Shown here in pieces: positions 10,901 through 20,900 of a stretch of 64,000 nt of DNA. The DNA lies in contig OZ022579.1 in assembly GCA_963669155.1 (NCBI GenBank), forward strand, positions 23,135,194 to 23,199,193, given 5' to 3'. Positions within the stretch are counted from its first letter, which is position 1, and every line of letters begins with the position of its first letter. The notes beneath the pieces were generated by a model. It was not told where the DNA came from and did no database searches. It saw only the letters and a list, made by a program, of their open reading frames with translations. The position numbers and the translations under genes were made by a program. The DNA is from Arbacia lixula. Its lineage: Eukaryota > Echinodermata > Echinoidea > Arbacioida > Arbaciidae.

Positions 10901-12810
10901 CCTTTAATGCTGATAGAATTGATCTCAGTAACTCCCCATTGCTTCTTTGATGTTGAACCCTTTCTCTGAATGTGTATTGTTCATGTGGAAGTGCGACAGC
11001 GACGCAGAGTTTTTATTGATTCGTAAGGTGCGTTTATCAACTTTTTTCTAGCCTATAATGGGCGCTTTCAAACATGCTTTAGTTTATGCTCGCAGTTGTT
11101 CAACAACCAGTTTCTCTTACGTGATTAGCTTCACCATTTTGAAATGCCTATAAGCCTTAACCAGGTGTTTCCCCGGTTAAACAGAACAATGCAGCTGCTC
11201 AGAGACAGGGCCCTTCATTTGTTGACGAGTTGATAAATGTGGCATCACACAATCACGGCATGGAACTTGTTTTAATATGCATATGAGAACGTGTGTAGAA
11301 AACACTGATTCTAACTTAAGAACGCACTCTTGGATATATTTTATTTTGGCTCTAAGTCTAACTTTATGTGTGTGTGTGTGTGTTTGCAGGGAGTTCGATG
11401 CATGCTGCCAAAAACAGGAGAAGAAGATCGGTCAAATCCAGGTTCTCTTGGAGCAGAAGAACAACATCAAGAAGAAGGTCAGTATTCCAGACCACTTCTG
11501 AGCAATCGCTTGCAGAATTGGTTCTTATTGCATATCTGGGTGTTCAAGAAGTACTGGCTTTGTATAATGTCTTGGGGAAAGAATGTAACACTATGCCAAT
11601 ATGCGGCTATGCAAAAATTTGTCACTATTTTGAGCATTATAGACATGTTTTTTAGTTGTTTTCTTCTTGAAGTGTCTACTACCTATGCCATCCATGTACC
11701 CCGGCAAGAGATGAGGGACTGAAGTGATAATATAGTGGTTAAGTAAAGGGAAATGGCATATAAATTACTTGAAATATCAGCGTACCTTTCTTTTGTGATT
11801 GCTCGGTATGAAATTGCACTTGAATACTGTATACGCCATATATTTTGCGGGGTCTTCATTTTCGCGAATTGCTTGAATCTGGACTCTTCGGAAATTTAAG
11901 AACACATGAAATTATGAATACGACGTGGCCGAGCACATGTACTTCAAGTACTAGTACTCCACTATCATGACTTTAACCCATCGCGAAGTCCTGATTCGCA
12001 AAATATATGGCGTATGCAGTATACCACATTATTCACCTTTTCTCAAATACAATGTCTATTTACTGTTGAGGGAGACTGACACCTATTAATGAAAGCATTG
12101 GTCAATACCGGTACTTATTCTGGGTTTTTTTTCATCATTGTGAATCAGATGAGTGATGAGGAGAATGTCCATATGGAGGAGATGAGAAGGAAGAGGGACA
12201 AATACGACCACATGCTGCTAGCTGTAAGTAAACTCCACAGTTCTCTCTCTCTTTCTCTTTCTATCTTTCTTTCTCCCTCTCTCTCCCTGTGTATCTTGTG
12301 TCTTTTGTTCTTGCACTTTTTGTTCCTTTCCCTGTCTCTTCGTATCTATATGTTTCTTTGGTTAGTCCTGTAACTGACATGCACTCATTTATTTACAGAA
12401 ACTGCCCCATATAATTTTAATCTGCTTTTGCTCAGTTTGTTTCATTTGTGTAAATGAATTGGCTTCCTATCAATTTGCTAATTATGACAAGATTCTCCCA
12501 AAAATACATTTTTTTTGTCCATTTCTTATCTGCAAAGAAGACATTAAGAATTCAACATGTATTTACGATTACGCCTTTTGCAATTACACAATTATTTTAA
12601 AATCTTTGAATGTTATTGCATTTATGCAATATGCAACGTGTAAATCCGTGCAACAAGTTTGTTATTTTTTAACAATTAGAGGGTTTTAATCAGAGAAACA
12701 AACCTTGACACATAATTTTCTGTGTCCTTTTGCCTATCCAGGTGGACTTCTATCACAAGGATATTGCAGTGAGCTGGGAGCAGGCAGACCCACGTAATGC
12801 TGCCCTCTAG
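1971..12810 (+). CDS. NUF2: Kinetochore protein Nuf2 (11 coding exons)
   Basis: Subunit of the NDC80 complex, which pairs with NDC80/HEC1 and anchors spindle microtubules to the outer kinetochore. Exons: 1971-2075, 3144-3301, 4303-4364, 5426-5523, 6888-6998, 7224-7343, 8617-8879, 10139-10330, 11390-11477, 12149-12223, 12742-12810. All junctions are GT-AG with matching phases and give 446 residues, close to the human length of about 464. Residues 1 to about 145 form the Nuf2 calponin-homology-like head. It starts MSAYNFPNLSSSELASMMYE and includes VIQPQWQAAEAVLHAELYTD and FLSAFINFWRFTSEREK. The remainder is charged, Glu/Gln/Lys-rich coiled coil ending VSWEQADPRNAAL. The start ATG lies five bases after an acceptor, so the 5' UTR is spliced. 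Introns 2 and 3 carry tandem repeats, intron 4 a retroelement fragment, and introns 7, 8 and 9 foldback elements. The gene converges on ERI2. Confidence 0.95.
3282..3940 (+). repeat. Tandem duplication of NUF2 exon-2 end plus donor
   Basis: A unit of about 158 bp follows exon 2. The motif CATCATGAATCTCACCCTGG followed by CTAT|GTGAGCAG, which is the end of exon 2 with its splice donor, recurs ending at 3464, 3622 and 3780 after the true exon end at 3301. Each copy carries the same G-rich block, a CCCCCTAACTGCAT block and an acceptor-like segment. A last truncated unit runs to about 3940 and merges into a sequence that also resembles 28430-28590 and 22700-22810. Unit spacing is 163, 158 and 158 bp. 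Confidence 0.9.
4391..4655 (+). repeat. Three-copy 87-bp tandem repeat in NUF2 intron 3
   Basis: Units begin at 4391, 4478 and 4565. Each starts GCRCCATTGARGCATTTTTG or a close variant and ends GAGAAGGAGTTAA. The third unit contains a 6-bp internal duplication (TATTGG). The repeat starts about 26 bp after the exon-3 donor. No coding role is apparent. Confidence 0.88.
5246..5338. repeat. Short foldback, NUF2 intron 3
   Basis: An inverted repeat with ends GGGCGCCGTCTTATAGAGAG and its near complement CTCTTTATATAAGACAGGGC surrounds a second inverted pair built on TTGATCAATTGCAAG. It belongs to the same general type as the GGGCCCGTAT foldbacks at 9283 and 27918. Confidence 0.6.
5716..6640 (-). 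mobile_element. Decayed Ty3/gypsy pol fragment in NUF2 intron 4
   Basis: On the minus strand near 6605-6490 the translation reads ETPNIMMFGREVSLPSDIIA. This matches the conserved TPNxLMFGRExxLP block downstream of the integrase core in Ty3/gypsy retrotransposons. It is followed in frame by a stop after QELVWMSV, so the copy is broken. Downstream (about 6190-5716, minus) is a GC-rich, proline- and arginine-rich stretch unlike the AT-rich intron, perhaps the C-terminal tail of the same polyprotein. No LTRs, reverse transcriptase or primer-binding site were found, and frames are interrupted repeatedly. Confidence 0.6.
8091..8195. repeat. Compound inverted repeat, NUF2 intron 6
   Basis: The segment CAGAAGTATGGGTCGCTTGT can pair with AAGCGACCATTACTTCTG upstream (8100-8118) or, through its own 5' part, with GACCCATACTTCTGAGCCGC downstream. 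This gives mutually exclusive hairpins. Flanks CTGCGTGTAGGCGGC and GCCGCCTACTTGCAG extend the second hairpin. Confidence 0.65.
8894..9271. mobile_element. Foldback MITE, GGGCATATACTG family, copy 1
   Basis: An almost full-length inverted repeat of about 378 bp lies in NUF2 intron 7. The ends read TTTAAAGGGCATATACTGTA and its complement TACAGTATATGCCCTTTAA. Arms remain complementary deep into the element (TTATTTGCCCTCAAATGATC on the left, its complement on the right). A second copy is at 48791-49162. It is not coding. Confidence 0.88.
9283..9500. repeat. GGGCCCGTAT repeat with GATC-rich palindromes
   Basis: This begins GGGGCCCGTATCACAAAGAG and contains clustered GATCGATC and TTGATTGATC palindromes, then TTGCAATAGATAG-type repeats. 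A related sequence lies at 27918-28140 (ARPC1 intron 4). It looks like a degenerate foldback element with unclear ends. Confidence 0.55.
9509..9710 (+). repeat. Dispersed repeat (CCCTGATTTCGCAGGAGACT family)
   Basis: This segment of NUF2 intron 7 shares CCCTGATTTCGCAGGAGACT, TGATTATTGATAGATTATTG and following sequence with 28862-29045 in ARPC1 intron 5. Both copies are in the same orientation. The class is unknown. Confidence 0.65.
10404..10906. mobile_element. TTAA foldback MITE, family B, copy 1
   Basis: A 500-bp palindromic element in NUF2 intron 8. The left end is AAAGGGAAAGTTTACCCTGA followed by AATTAAGTTGGTTTT. The right end is a diverged complement ending CACTTTCCCTTTAA. The family consensus from four copies is AAAGGGATAGTTCACCCTGA at the ends, with internal TGACGTCA-like and GGGAGAGCA motifs. 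Other copies are at 18177-18693, 19166-20672 (interrupted) and 46805-47793 (interrupted). Confidence 0.85.
11823..12023. repeat. Foldback, ATACTGTATACGCCATATAT ends
   Basis: An inverted repeat of about 200 bp in NUF2 intron 9. The left arm ATACTGTATACGCCATATAT then TTTGCG pairs with the right arm CGCAAAATATATGGCGTATG then CAGTAT. There is also a complementary inner TTCGCGAA/TCGCGAAG pair. Confidence 0.75.
12240..12345 (+). repeat. CT-rich simple repeat, NUF2 intron 10
   Basis: A run of TCTCTCTCT, CTTTCT and CCCTCTCTCTC units starts about 17 bases after the exon-10 donor. It is simple-sequence DNA. Confidence 0.8.
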
Positions 12811-13640
12811 TGTTTGAGGCACAGTCGATCGTGATCAGAATGCTCTGTTATGATGCACGCCTCACCATGGCGTGTGCCCAGGAGCCCCAGTGAAAGTTAT
12901 CAAAGTTGCATCCCATGGTACCCAGATGAGAAAAGTGCCCAACCTGGATGGATCCCTGGGGGGTATTTTAAAATGATAGGAGTAATTTTATCTTTTTTTG
13001 CTAAAGGGTATTCCAAAAGTACTCCTAAATTTCCTCCTAACTCCCTTCCCAAGTCTTCTCCTAACTTTATTGAAATGTATGCAAATTAGAAAGTTAGGGA
13101 GATTGGTTGATACAGAATGCCCGGATGAGAGGCTTTAGGAGAATATTTAGGAAAGCTACCTCCTGTCCTAGCCATTCATAACCCCCCTCCCACCCCAAAA
13201 AGAAAAAAAAAAGAGAAGCAATTACTGACTGAGACTAATGGTTAGCAATCAAATGCAGTCAGCCTAATGCAATCATTTGATTGCAATCGCGTGGAGTTTA
13301 CCATCAAGTTGATCTCAGAGTCCAAATTGGTTTGCTAACAAAGTTATATGACAGAAGGTATGGCATTGCATTTCATGAAGAAATGCAAGCATCTCTGGTG
13401 CATAATACATGTACTATATAGACAGAATAACAGTGTGTAAAAATAGATGGAACGTCACAATTATTTTGAGTTGGGATCAACGAGTGTATTGGGATGCAGA
13501 TTGATCAATGGAAAAGGAAAATGATGTAATTCCATGTATTTGTATTATGTAGATATGCTGTATGTATGATTTTCATCAATGTTTTATACCCTCATGTAAG
13601 ATAATAAACTGTACATACCATGAAAAAATTGATCATGTGG
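12811..13640 (+). terminator. NUF2 3' UTR and polyadenylation signal
   Basis: The stop codon TAG ends at 12810. An AATAAA hexamer lies at 13603-13608 (within GATAATAAACTG), which would give a 3' UTR of about 0.8 kb. No closer canonical hexamer was noticed. The cleavage site is inferred. Confidence 0.6.
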
Positions 13641-13726
13641 AATTTTGTGGACTCGACCTATATTGTGTAGGCTTATACAAAGTGTTATAAAAAACTTTTG
13701 ATACAATGTACTTGAAAAATAATTAC

Positions 13727-14245
13727 AAATTAGTCTCTACTCACATTAAGCTGAAATTGACTTATGATTATGTCAAGGAATGTCAAATTTTTAGAGACAG
13801 GTTTTGTGATATTTCATTGATAACTTTCTTGTTATAATCCTTGGAATATTTAATGAGATTTTTTATTTTGGACAAACTTTTATCTCAAATTGAGTGTGTA
13901 TCAGATCATTAATTCAGAACACAACAGTGGCCATTGTGCATCACACATGCCAATCGCAACTTCTTTTCTGCCAGAAGCATCATGCATTATTAATGACGTC
14001 ATGGCAGTTGCTAGTGGATTAACAAACTAGTGTAATGCACAATGGTTATTGTTGTGTTCTGAATTAAATTATCTCATACACGCAAATTTGTCCCAAAGTG
14101 AAAATCTCATGAAAGAAAGGTAATCGATGAAATGTCACAAAGTCCTTTTCTAAAAAAAATTGACATCTTTTGACTTTATGATACATGGTGTATCAATTTC
14201 AGCTTGATTTGAGTTGAAACTGATTGCTTATTAATTTTCAAGTGT
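13727..14245. mobile_element. Large foldback element between NUF2 and ERI2
   Basis: An inverted repeat of about 500 bp with imperfect arms of roughly 240 bp. The inner arms include TTAATTCAGAACACAACAGT on the left and TGTTGTGTTCTGAATTAAAT on the right. The outer arms include GACAGGTTTTGTGATATTTC on the left and GATGAAATGTCACAAAGTCC on the right. The unpaired centre holds TTAATGACGTCATGGCAGTT. It fills most of the gap between the convergent genes. Confidence 0.75.
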
Positions 14246-14519
14246 CAATTTTTTTAAACACCTACAGTGTAGTACCATTGCCAGTCAGTGAATAGAGCCA
14301 GAATTGCCTCATACATGTATTGCATCATCTCTCATTGTAACACTTTATGATTCTTCATGAGCAAGGTTAGTAAGCATCCATCCAATCATACACTCAGCTG
14401 GAGCATTTCAGCAATGAAAGAAAAGATTTCAGGATTTTTGATGAGTTACACTACTACATTGTAGTAGGACCAGTACCAAACATAACACAATTTGCCAAAT
14501 AATTTGATAAAATATTAAT

Positions 14520-14525
14520 TTTATT
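14520..14525 (-). terminator. ERI2 long-isoform polyadenylation signal
   Basis: AATAAA on the minus strand, about 420 bp past the ERI2 stop codon. The predicted 3' UTR includes the small TA-flanked foldback at 14546-14704, so the mature transcript would carry its hairpin. Confidence 0.55.
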
Positions 14526-14545
14526 TCATATCAAAAACATGTATA

Positions 14546-14704
14546 CAGTCGAACCTGTTTTAGCGGTCACCTGTCTATAGTGGCCACTAGAATAATTCCC
14601 CGGAGAGAGATCATGTGTTAAAGAACCTGTCTATAGTAACCACCTGTCTATAAAGGCCACACGTTTTGTGTCCCTTGGGTGGCCACTATAGACAGGTTTC
14701 ACTG
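14546..14704. mobile_element. Small pogo/Tigger-like MITE in ERI2 3' UTR
   Basis: A 159-bp element with ends CAGTCGAACCTGTTTTAGCG and, on the opposite strand, CAGTGAAACCTGTCTATAGT. The interior repeats CCTGTCTATAGTGGCCAC-type units. TA precedes the left end (14544-14545), while the right flank is TT, so one target copy appears mutated. CAG-starting ends and TA targets are typical of Tc1/mariner-pogo elements. No transposase is present. Confidence 0.75.
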
Positions 14705-14947
14705 TTCATGTATACATGTACATGTATGAGAAAACAATTAACCCAATCCATGCACTTTCTACATGAGAAACTAGTTCACTGAAAAATTTTAATTCCAAAG
14801 TTTATGTGTAGATTAACATCTGTCACCCTTCAAAAATATTACAAAATTGATTATTCAAATGCAGCAGTTTATGACAATTTCAGCATCACATGCATGGCAT
14901 CTCTTGACTCCTACTCCTACTTGAGTATAAATAATTTAGCATTTGTT

Positions 14948-17900
14948 TTAATGTAAATGCACTGTTCCAATAGGTGTAACACCCCCTCTCATACTGTATC
15001 GTGCAGTATTTTGTCCAGTTCGCATTTGAATAACTTTCTGAATCGACCCCATTGCTAGTGGACTAGGTGTCCTGAATCGCTTCCCTTGGAACCCTGGAGT
15101 CACAAAACCAGTCCCAGCCGGACTAGCCACGCCTGCTGGTGGTGAAAACCCTTCCAGCACACTACTCTCCCAGGAGAAGAACCCGCAACCGTTCCTGCTG
15201 GTGTTGGTATTAGTACTGTCCTTCAGTGCGGTGCTGCTTCCACGCCGTGTCCCAGGGGCGGGGCAGGAGTAGAAGGCCCTTCCCTGGTTGGGACCGGGCC
15301 TCGCCGCTACCCGCCTCTTGCTCCTCCGCCCACACTTGCACATAGGCGGCGTGATCTTGACGCCAGAGGTACAGGTACCCGTCCCAGGCTTGCCGCAGTT
15401 CGATGGCGTCTTGAACCCATCTGAGCTACCTCCACACCCACTCCCATCGCTACCTGGCGTCCTACATGCTACTTCCAAAGTCGTCTTTGCTCCCGATTTG
15501 CCATACTTCCTAATCGAGTTCTGATTGAAGAAAGGGAGCGGGCAGGCGGGTGGAGTTTTAAATTCAACTGCTTGCTTTGGTCCCAAGGTAGGCGAAGGGG
15601 TGCTCCCCATGGCAAATTTGCAGGATTTATTACCTTCATGTAGTCCGCAGGGTAGAGAAACTAAACCCTGCAAGTTTTTGTTGCTGGGGATTTCTTCACT
15701 ATGATCCCGAGTCACCTTCACCCGTCCTTCACCAACAGCTAGGTCATTCTTGTTCACATGATTCTCACATGAGGACATAACTGACCTCTGCCCCACTTCA
15801 CATGACTTTTGACCTGTTTTGACGATGCAGGTGTTGGTCACAGCACTCGCCACATCCAGGGATGCCCTATCGCTCCCATCCTCGTATATACTGAAGTATC
15901 CTTGTGAGTTCTTCGGCCTCTTTGTCTGTTCTGCAGAATGAGGCTTCCTTATCAGGCAACGGTCAGGACTACCTTTTCTCTTCTGAGACTTGAGTTCATC
16001 CCTGCCTGTACAGCCTGGATGTTCACCATGCACACTCAACGTTGTGTGCGTACCTGTCATTGAAGACCTTGATGAGGTGGATGATGCTGTAGGGACTGTT
16101 CTCTTGTGATCCTGGAGATCGTTCCTGCCCATCGTGCATGGACGTTTAGCGTGCGAACTCGAAGTCGATGAGGTGGATGATGTCAAGACTGTTGCTGTAG
16201 CTGACTGCTCTCTGTTGGTTTGCTGCTGATGGGATCCTAGCTGAGTCAGAACCCTTGGAACTGCTACTGGTTTGCCCTATGAAGGGAGAGAGAAAACCTC
16301 TGAATGAATATGCAAAAAATACAACACATAGAACCATCTTCATTTGCCACATTATAGAAATACATGTATTGTAAAGAAGACAATAACATTATGGTTGTTC
16401 CATTCTTTCTTCTCTACTACATGATTTCAAGTAATTTTAGAAGCCATGATTGCCATACAAGATGTTACTGGTGCTGCTTAATATGCCATCCCGCAAACAC
16501 ATTTACTCACACACAAACACACACCCACAAACACACACTTTCCCCTCCTTCCTACATGTACCTGTACATAACATTTAGCACATAGGTACAAATATAAGTA
16601 GCAGATTACAATTTCAAAGAGGAAGAATTTTATTGCACAGTATAAAAAATAATCCAGTGTTTAAACATACATGTGAACAAGACTATACAAAGTACAGATA
16701 CATTACAGACAATACACCTGTATATACAGAGACACTAAATGTTTTGTGAGAGCACTCTGTTAGAGAAATTCTTAAGTTTAGAACCAGAGCAAAATATTCA
16801 GAGGAACAAATAAGGTATGTTACTGAGCAGATAAAAATCACTCTGTATCTTATAAATATTGTTTATTTCATGTACATGTATCATATCTGGGGTGGTACTC
16901 TAAAAGAACCCCCCCCCCCCCCCCCACCAACCAGCTGATGTACATTTACAATAAATTCACTAAGTTCCCCTCTGTATGAATTAAAATTAAACTTAACATG
17001 TTTATTGTTAGATACAGAATGCAAATTGGGGAAGAGTCATATATCTCCTGAAATTGTTTGCTGATGTGTTCTGAGTGATGTGTAGCAGGGTTTGTAATTC
17101 TTCAATGTTTCTCCTGAAGTTGAGTATGAGAGGATCTGCGTTTATAGGTGCACAGTAAGATGGAAAAATATTAATACAACTCAGGATACAATTTCAAAGA
17201 AAAACGGTTTTATTGCCCAGTATAAAAAATTACAAAAACATCCATAGTTGAAATATTCATGTAAACAAGACCATACACAGTACAGATGCATTACAGACAA
17301 TTTAAGCACAGACACTAAATTTTTTTGGTAAAAATCCACAAGGTGAAGAAGATCCACAATTTTTTTTTCATCATTGTTTATCTCCATCGCACCCCGCTAC
17401 CCACCGACTGAATGGACTTGGTGATCTGGAGTTGGCAGCCATCTTGGATCATCCTCCATACCAGTCTAGCTGTGTTCTTGGCATCGTCCAGTCCTAGGAA
17501 TACAATCATGACCAAATGTCTTCCTTTTAACTTCTGAACAGTCCAGTCTTGTCAGTCATACTATTGGATCAAACTTTTAAAGGCATTAACTTTTTAAAAT
17601 TCAAGTAAGTTTTGGACGGGCCGTCCAAACCTCCACCCCCCCCCCCCCCCCAAAAAAAAAAAAAAACATACCTATATCTATCTACCAGTTTATATATTTA
17701 TATATCACAACATGACAAAATAATAATAATAATAATAGAGCACATTTATAACGCGCCTAATACATGTACTATGTTTCTAGGCGCTGTGTTGCTGCTGTCC
17801 CCGCAGTCATTAAGTGAAGTTCTATCCTTATACCAAATGGAAAGCTGGGACAGCAGCACCACGATTAAATTTAAATTACGAGAGGCAAATCAATTCAACC

Positions 17901-20900
17901 TATACAGATTTAAATAAGTGGGACTTTAACACTGTTTTGAAAGTATGTAGCGATGGGGCGTTTTGAATGAAGGCAGGAAGGCTATTCCACAATTGGGGAG
18001 CAGCGACAGAAAAAGCTCTATCGCCGTATCTTGTTTTCACACGGGGACCAGGCATTAACTGAAAGTGAGAGGAAGACACATTAACACAACCTTTGTTATG
18101 TTTCTGATTGTTTTTTCTGTTGGCTTACACATGGTATCCTTATAACAAGGAAACAGTCTTTGTTCCAATGAAATCTTTTAAGGGATAGTTCACCCTGAAA
18201 TTAAGTTGGTTGCAATAAAAGCAGACACATACATGTAAAAGAAACATATTAGTTGAGGTTTGACAAAAATCTGTCTAGGTATAAGAAAGTTATGATCTTT
18301 TAAAGTTTTGATTTTGTGACGTCAGGTGCGAGGTGCTCTCCCATATGTTGTGTAAATCATTTTGAGAATGTGCATTTTCTCAAAAATATATGCATCCTTT
18401 TACCTGTGCATTTGATACATCATTAGAGATACATTTTCACACACATACTTGTATGAAAAAAAAAATCTGTTGTCAAAAACAGAAAAAGGGCAATTTATGG
18501 AACTACATGTACATGTATACTGTACACAACATGGGAGAGCACCTCGCATGTGACATCACAGAATTAAAATTTCAAAAGATCATTACTTTCTTATCCTTTG
18601 ATGGATTTTTGTTGAACCTTCACTGATATGTTTCTTAGATGTTTCTGCTTTTATTGAAATCAACCTATTTTCAGGGTGAACTATCTCCTTTAAGCGGGAG
18701 TTGAATGTTATTCTCCGACACTGTACCTGAATGTTGACGCCCTGAGAACTCTATCCCGACCTCTTGGAGGGCACCGTTCAGCCCCTTAGGTTTGCGCTGG
18801 TAGAAATTCTAGGGGGAAACATCAATGGAAATATAAGTTATTTGTGACATGGGCCTTTATTAGCAATAATAATCACTTTATTAAAAGCTTTCAAATTGGC
18901 AATAATACTGCTTTTTAAATCATATTAAATTTGTTCCTTTAAAACAAGAATGTATATTCTATTTTAAACTAAAAGAGCATCATAAATTAAGGAATAAAGA
19001 AAAAGTTACCCTGTAGACAGCCCTGGCATCAATCCATTGGTTGAGGGCGCTAGGCTTGTAGAGTTGTTTCCGCTGGCACTCATAGTGCAGACACACTCCC
19101 AGATCCCAGTCTGCAGGATTGAAAGAAAAGTGTTAGTTTGTAAGTAAAAAAAAAACTTGTTCATGATATAAAAATTGATTCTGAAATTAAGTTGATTTTA
19201 CGAAAGCAGAAACATGAAAGACACATACAGCTTACTCTCGATATACGTAACGAGGTCGTCGGGACCAGGGCTTTTTCCTCGTTATATCCAAACAGAATAA
19301 AAAACAATAAAACACATTGAAACACGTGTGCTTGCGTGTTCATTGTGTTTTACTATGTTTTCATATCCATAGCTGTCTTGGAAACATGCGTTATCAAACT
19401 GAAAAAGGGGGATTGGATCGTGCGTTATCTAACTGAAAAGGGATTGGAAACATGCGTTTTCAAACTTAAAAGGGTATTTATTTTTGCTTAACACATCATC
19501 CTACCTTGATATATTATTGAGGTTTTAATAAATAATTGCATTCAATAAATTATAGACCATTCCCGATACGATGGGTGTAATTTTGCATTAAATCAACAAG
19601 TCAATTGTTTTCGTAATCTGCTGGACAAGAAAACATGCGGTTTCGTTGTTTGGACAAACAAGAGAACAGGCGGCGCAACGGGTTGAACGGCCGGGAAATG
19701 AGGGGAAGGTGGAGTTAGATAAGAGCGTCTCGCTCGTCTGTTAGCTTTTGCACAACGACGTCCCAACACCGTTATGATCGGCACTTTCTTTGTGGGTCAT
19801 TCCAAAATTATTACGAGGGGGTTCTGCCCTGGATCTTATACGTGTATTTCATTTTGTATCGTGATGATTTCCAGCGGTATTCTAATTTCGAGAAGAATAT
19901 TTTATTATCACTTCAAATCTTTCGTTGTCATATTTTAGTGTGTGAAATATTCTTCACCCGTCCGAGATCACATTTGTTTTTGTCAAGAAACCCAATCAAT
20001 CGCTGCTCATCAGACACACCCCCAATTCAGCACGCACCGTGTCACTGATTGCCGTGATGGGATCGGACTTGGAAACCATGTGCTTTCAATGCACGCTGTG
20101 CGATCGCGAAGGAGTGATGTATTAGAAACTGTGCATATGCTCGCGTTGTGTGGACGTGTATTACAAGATGCGCGTCTGGCTCCTTGCGGTGCCGGTGTTT
20201 TCATGTCTCGATTTTTCCTTCCTCGTTGTAACGGGACGCAATTGTTTTGTTTTTCTTTGTCTTGGGGTCAACAGAATAAGCTCGTTATAACGAAATCTCG
20301 TTGTAACCGTGCTCGTTGTAAGCGACGTGTTGCACCATAGGTTTGCATGTAGACATTTTGGGACCGAGAGATTTCTCTCGTTATAACGAAACCACGTTAT
20401 ATCCGTGCTCGTTGTATCGAAAGTAAGCTGTATTAGTAAAGGCTTGATGAAAATATGTCAAAGGCTAAGAGAGTAAGGATTGTAAAATTAAGCATACAGC
20501 ACAAAATATATATACAGTTGTATATGGGAGAGCATCTCGCATGTGACGTTACAAAATCCTAATTTTATTTCTTATCCTTTGACAGATTTTCGTCAAACCT
20601 TCACTTGTATGGGTCTCTCATGTTTCTGCTTTTATTGAAAGCAACTTTACTCCAGAGTGGACTATCCCTTAATTGTTTTTAGTGGATAATTTTACATAGA
20701 TTAGTGAAACCTTATTTTTCTAATTAAGTAACCCTTTAAAAAACATGAACTCACCAGACCAGGTGAGGAAGGTACAGAGTTTCTTGGTGGTGTCTGTTGA
20801 TTTGTTGTAGGCAATGGCCTTCTTGCTCTCCAGGCTCTTCAACCAGTTTGCAAACTGATTGAGGCAGATGAAAAGTGGAACTCCATTCTCCACCTGATCC

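Noticed and set aside
19942-20340. 132-residue frame as a transposase
   Set aside because: It is inside the pogo-like element but has no DDE/DDD pattern or helix-turn-helix that I can see, and the element is too short for a full pogo transposase.
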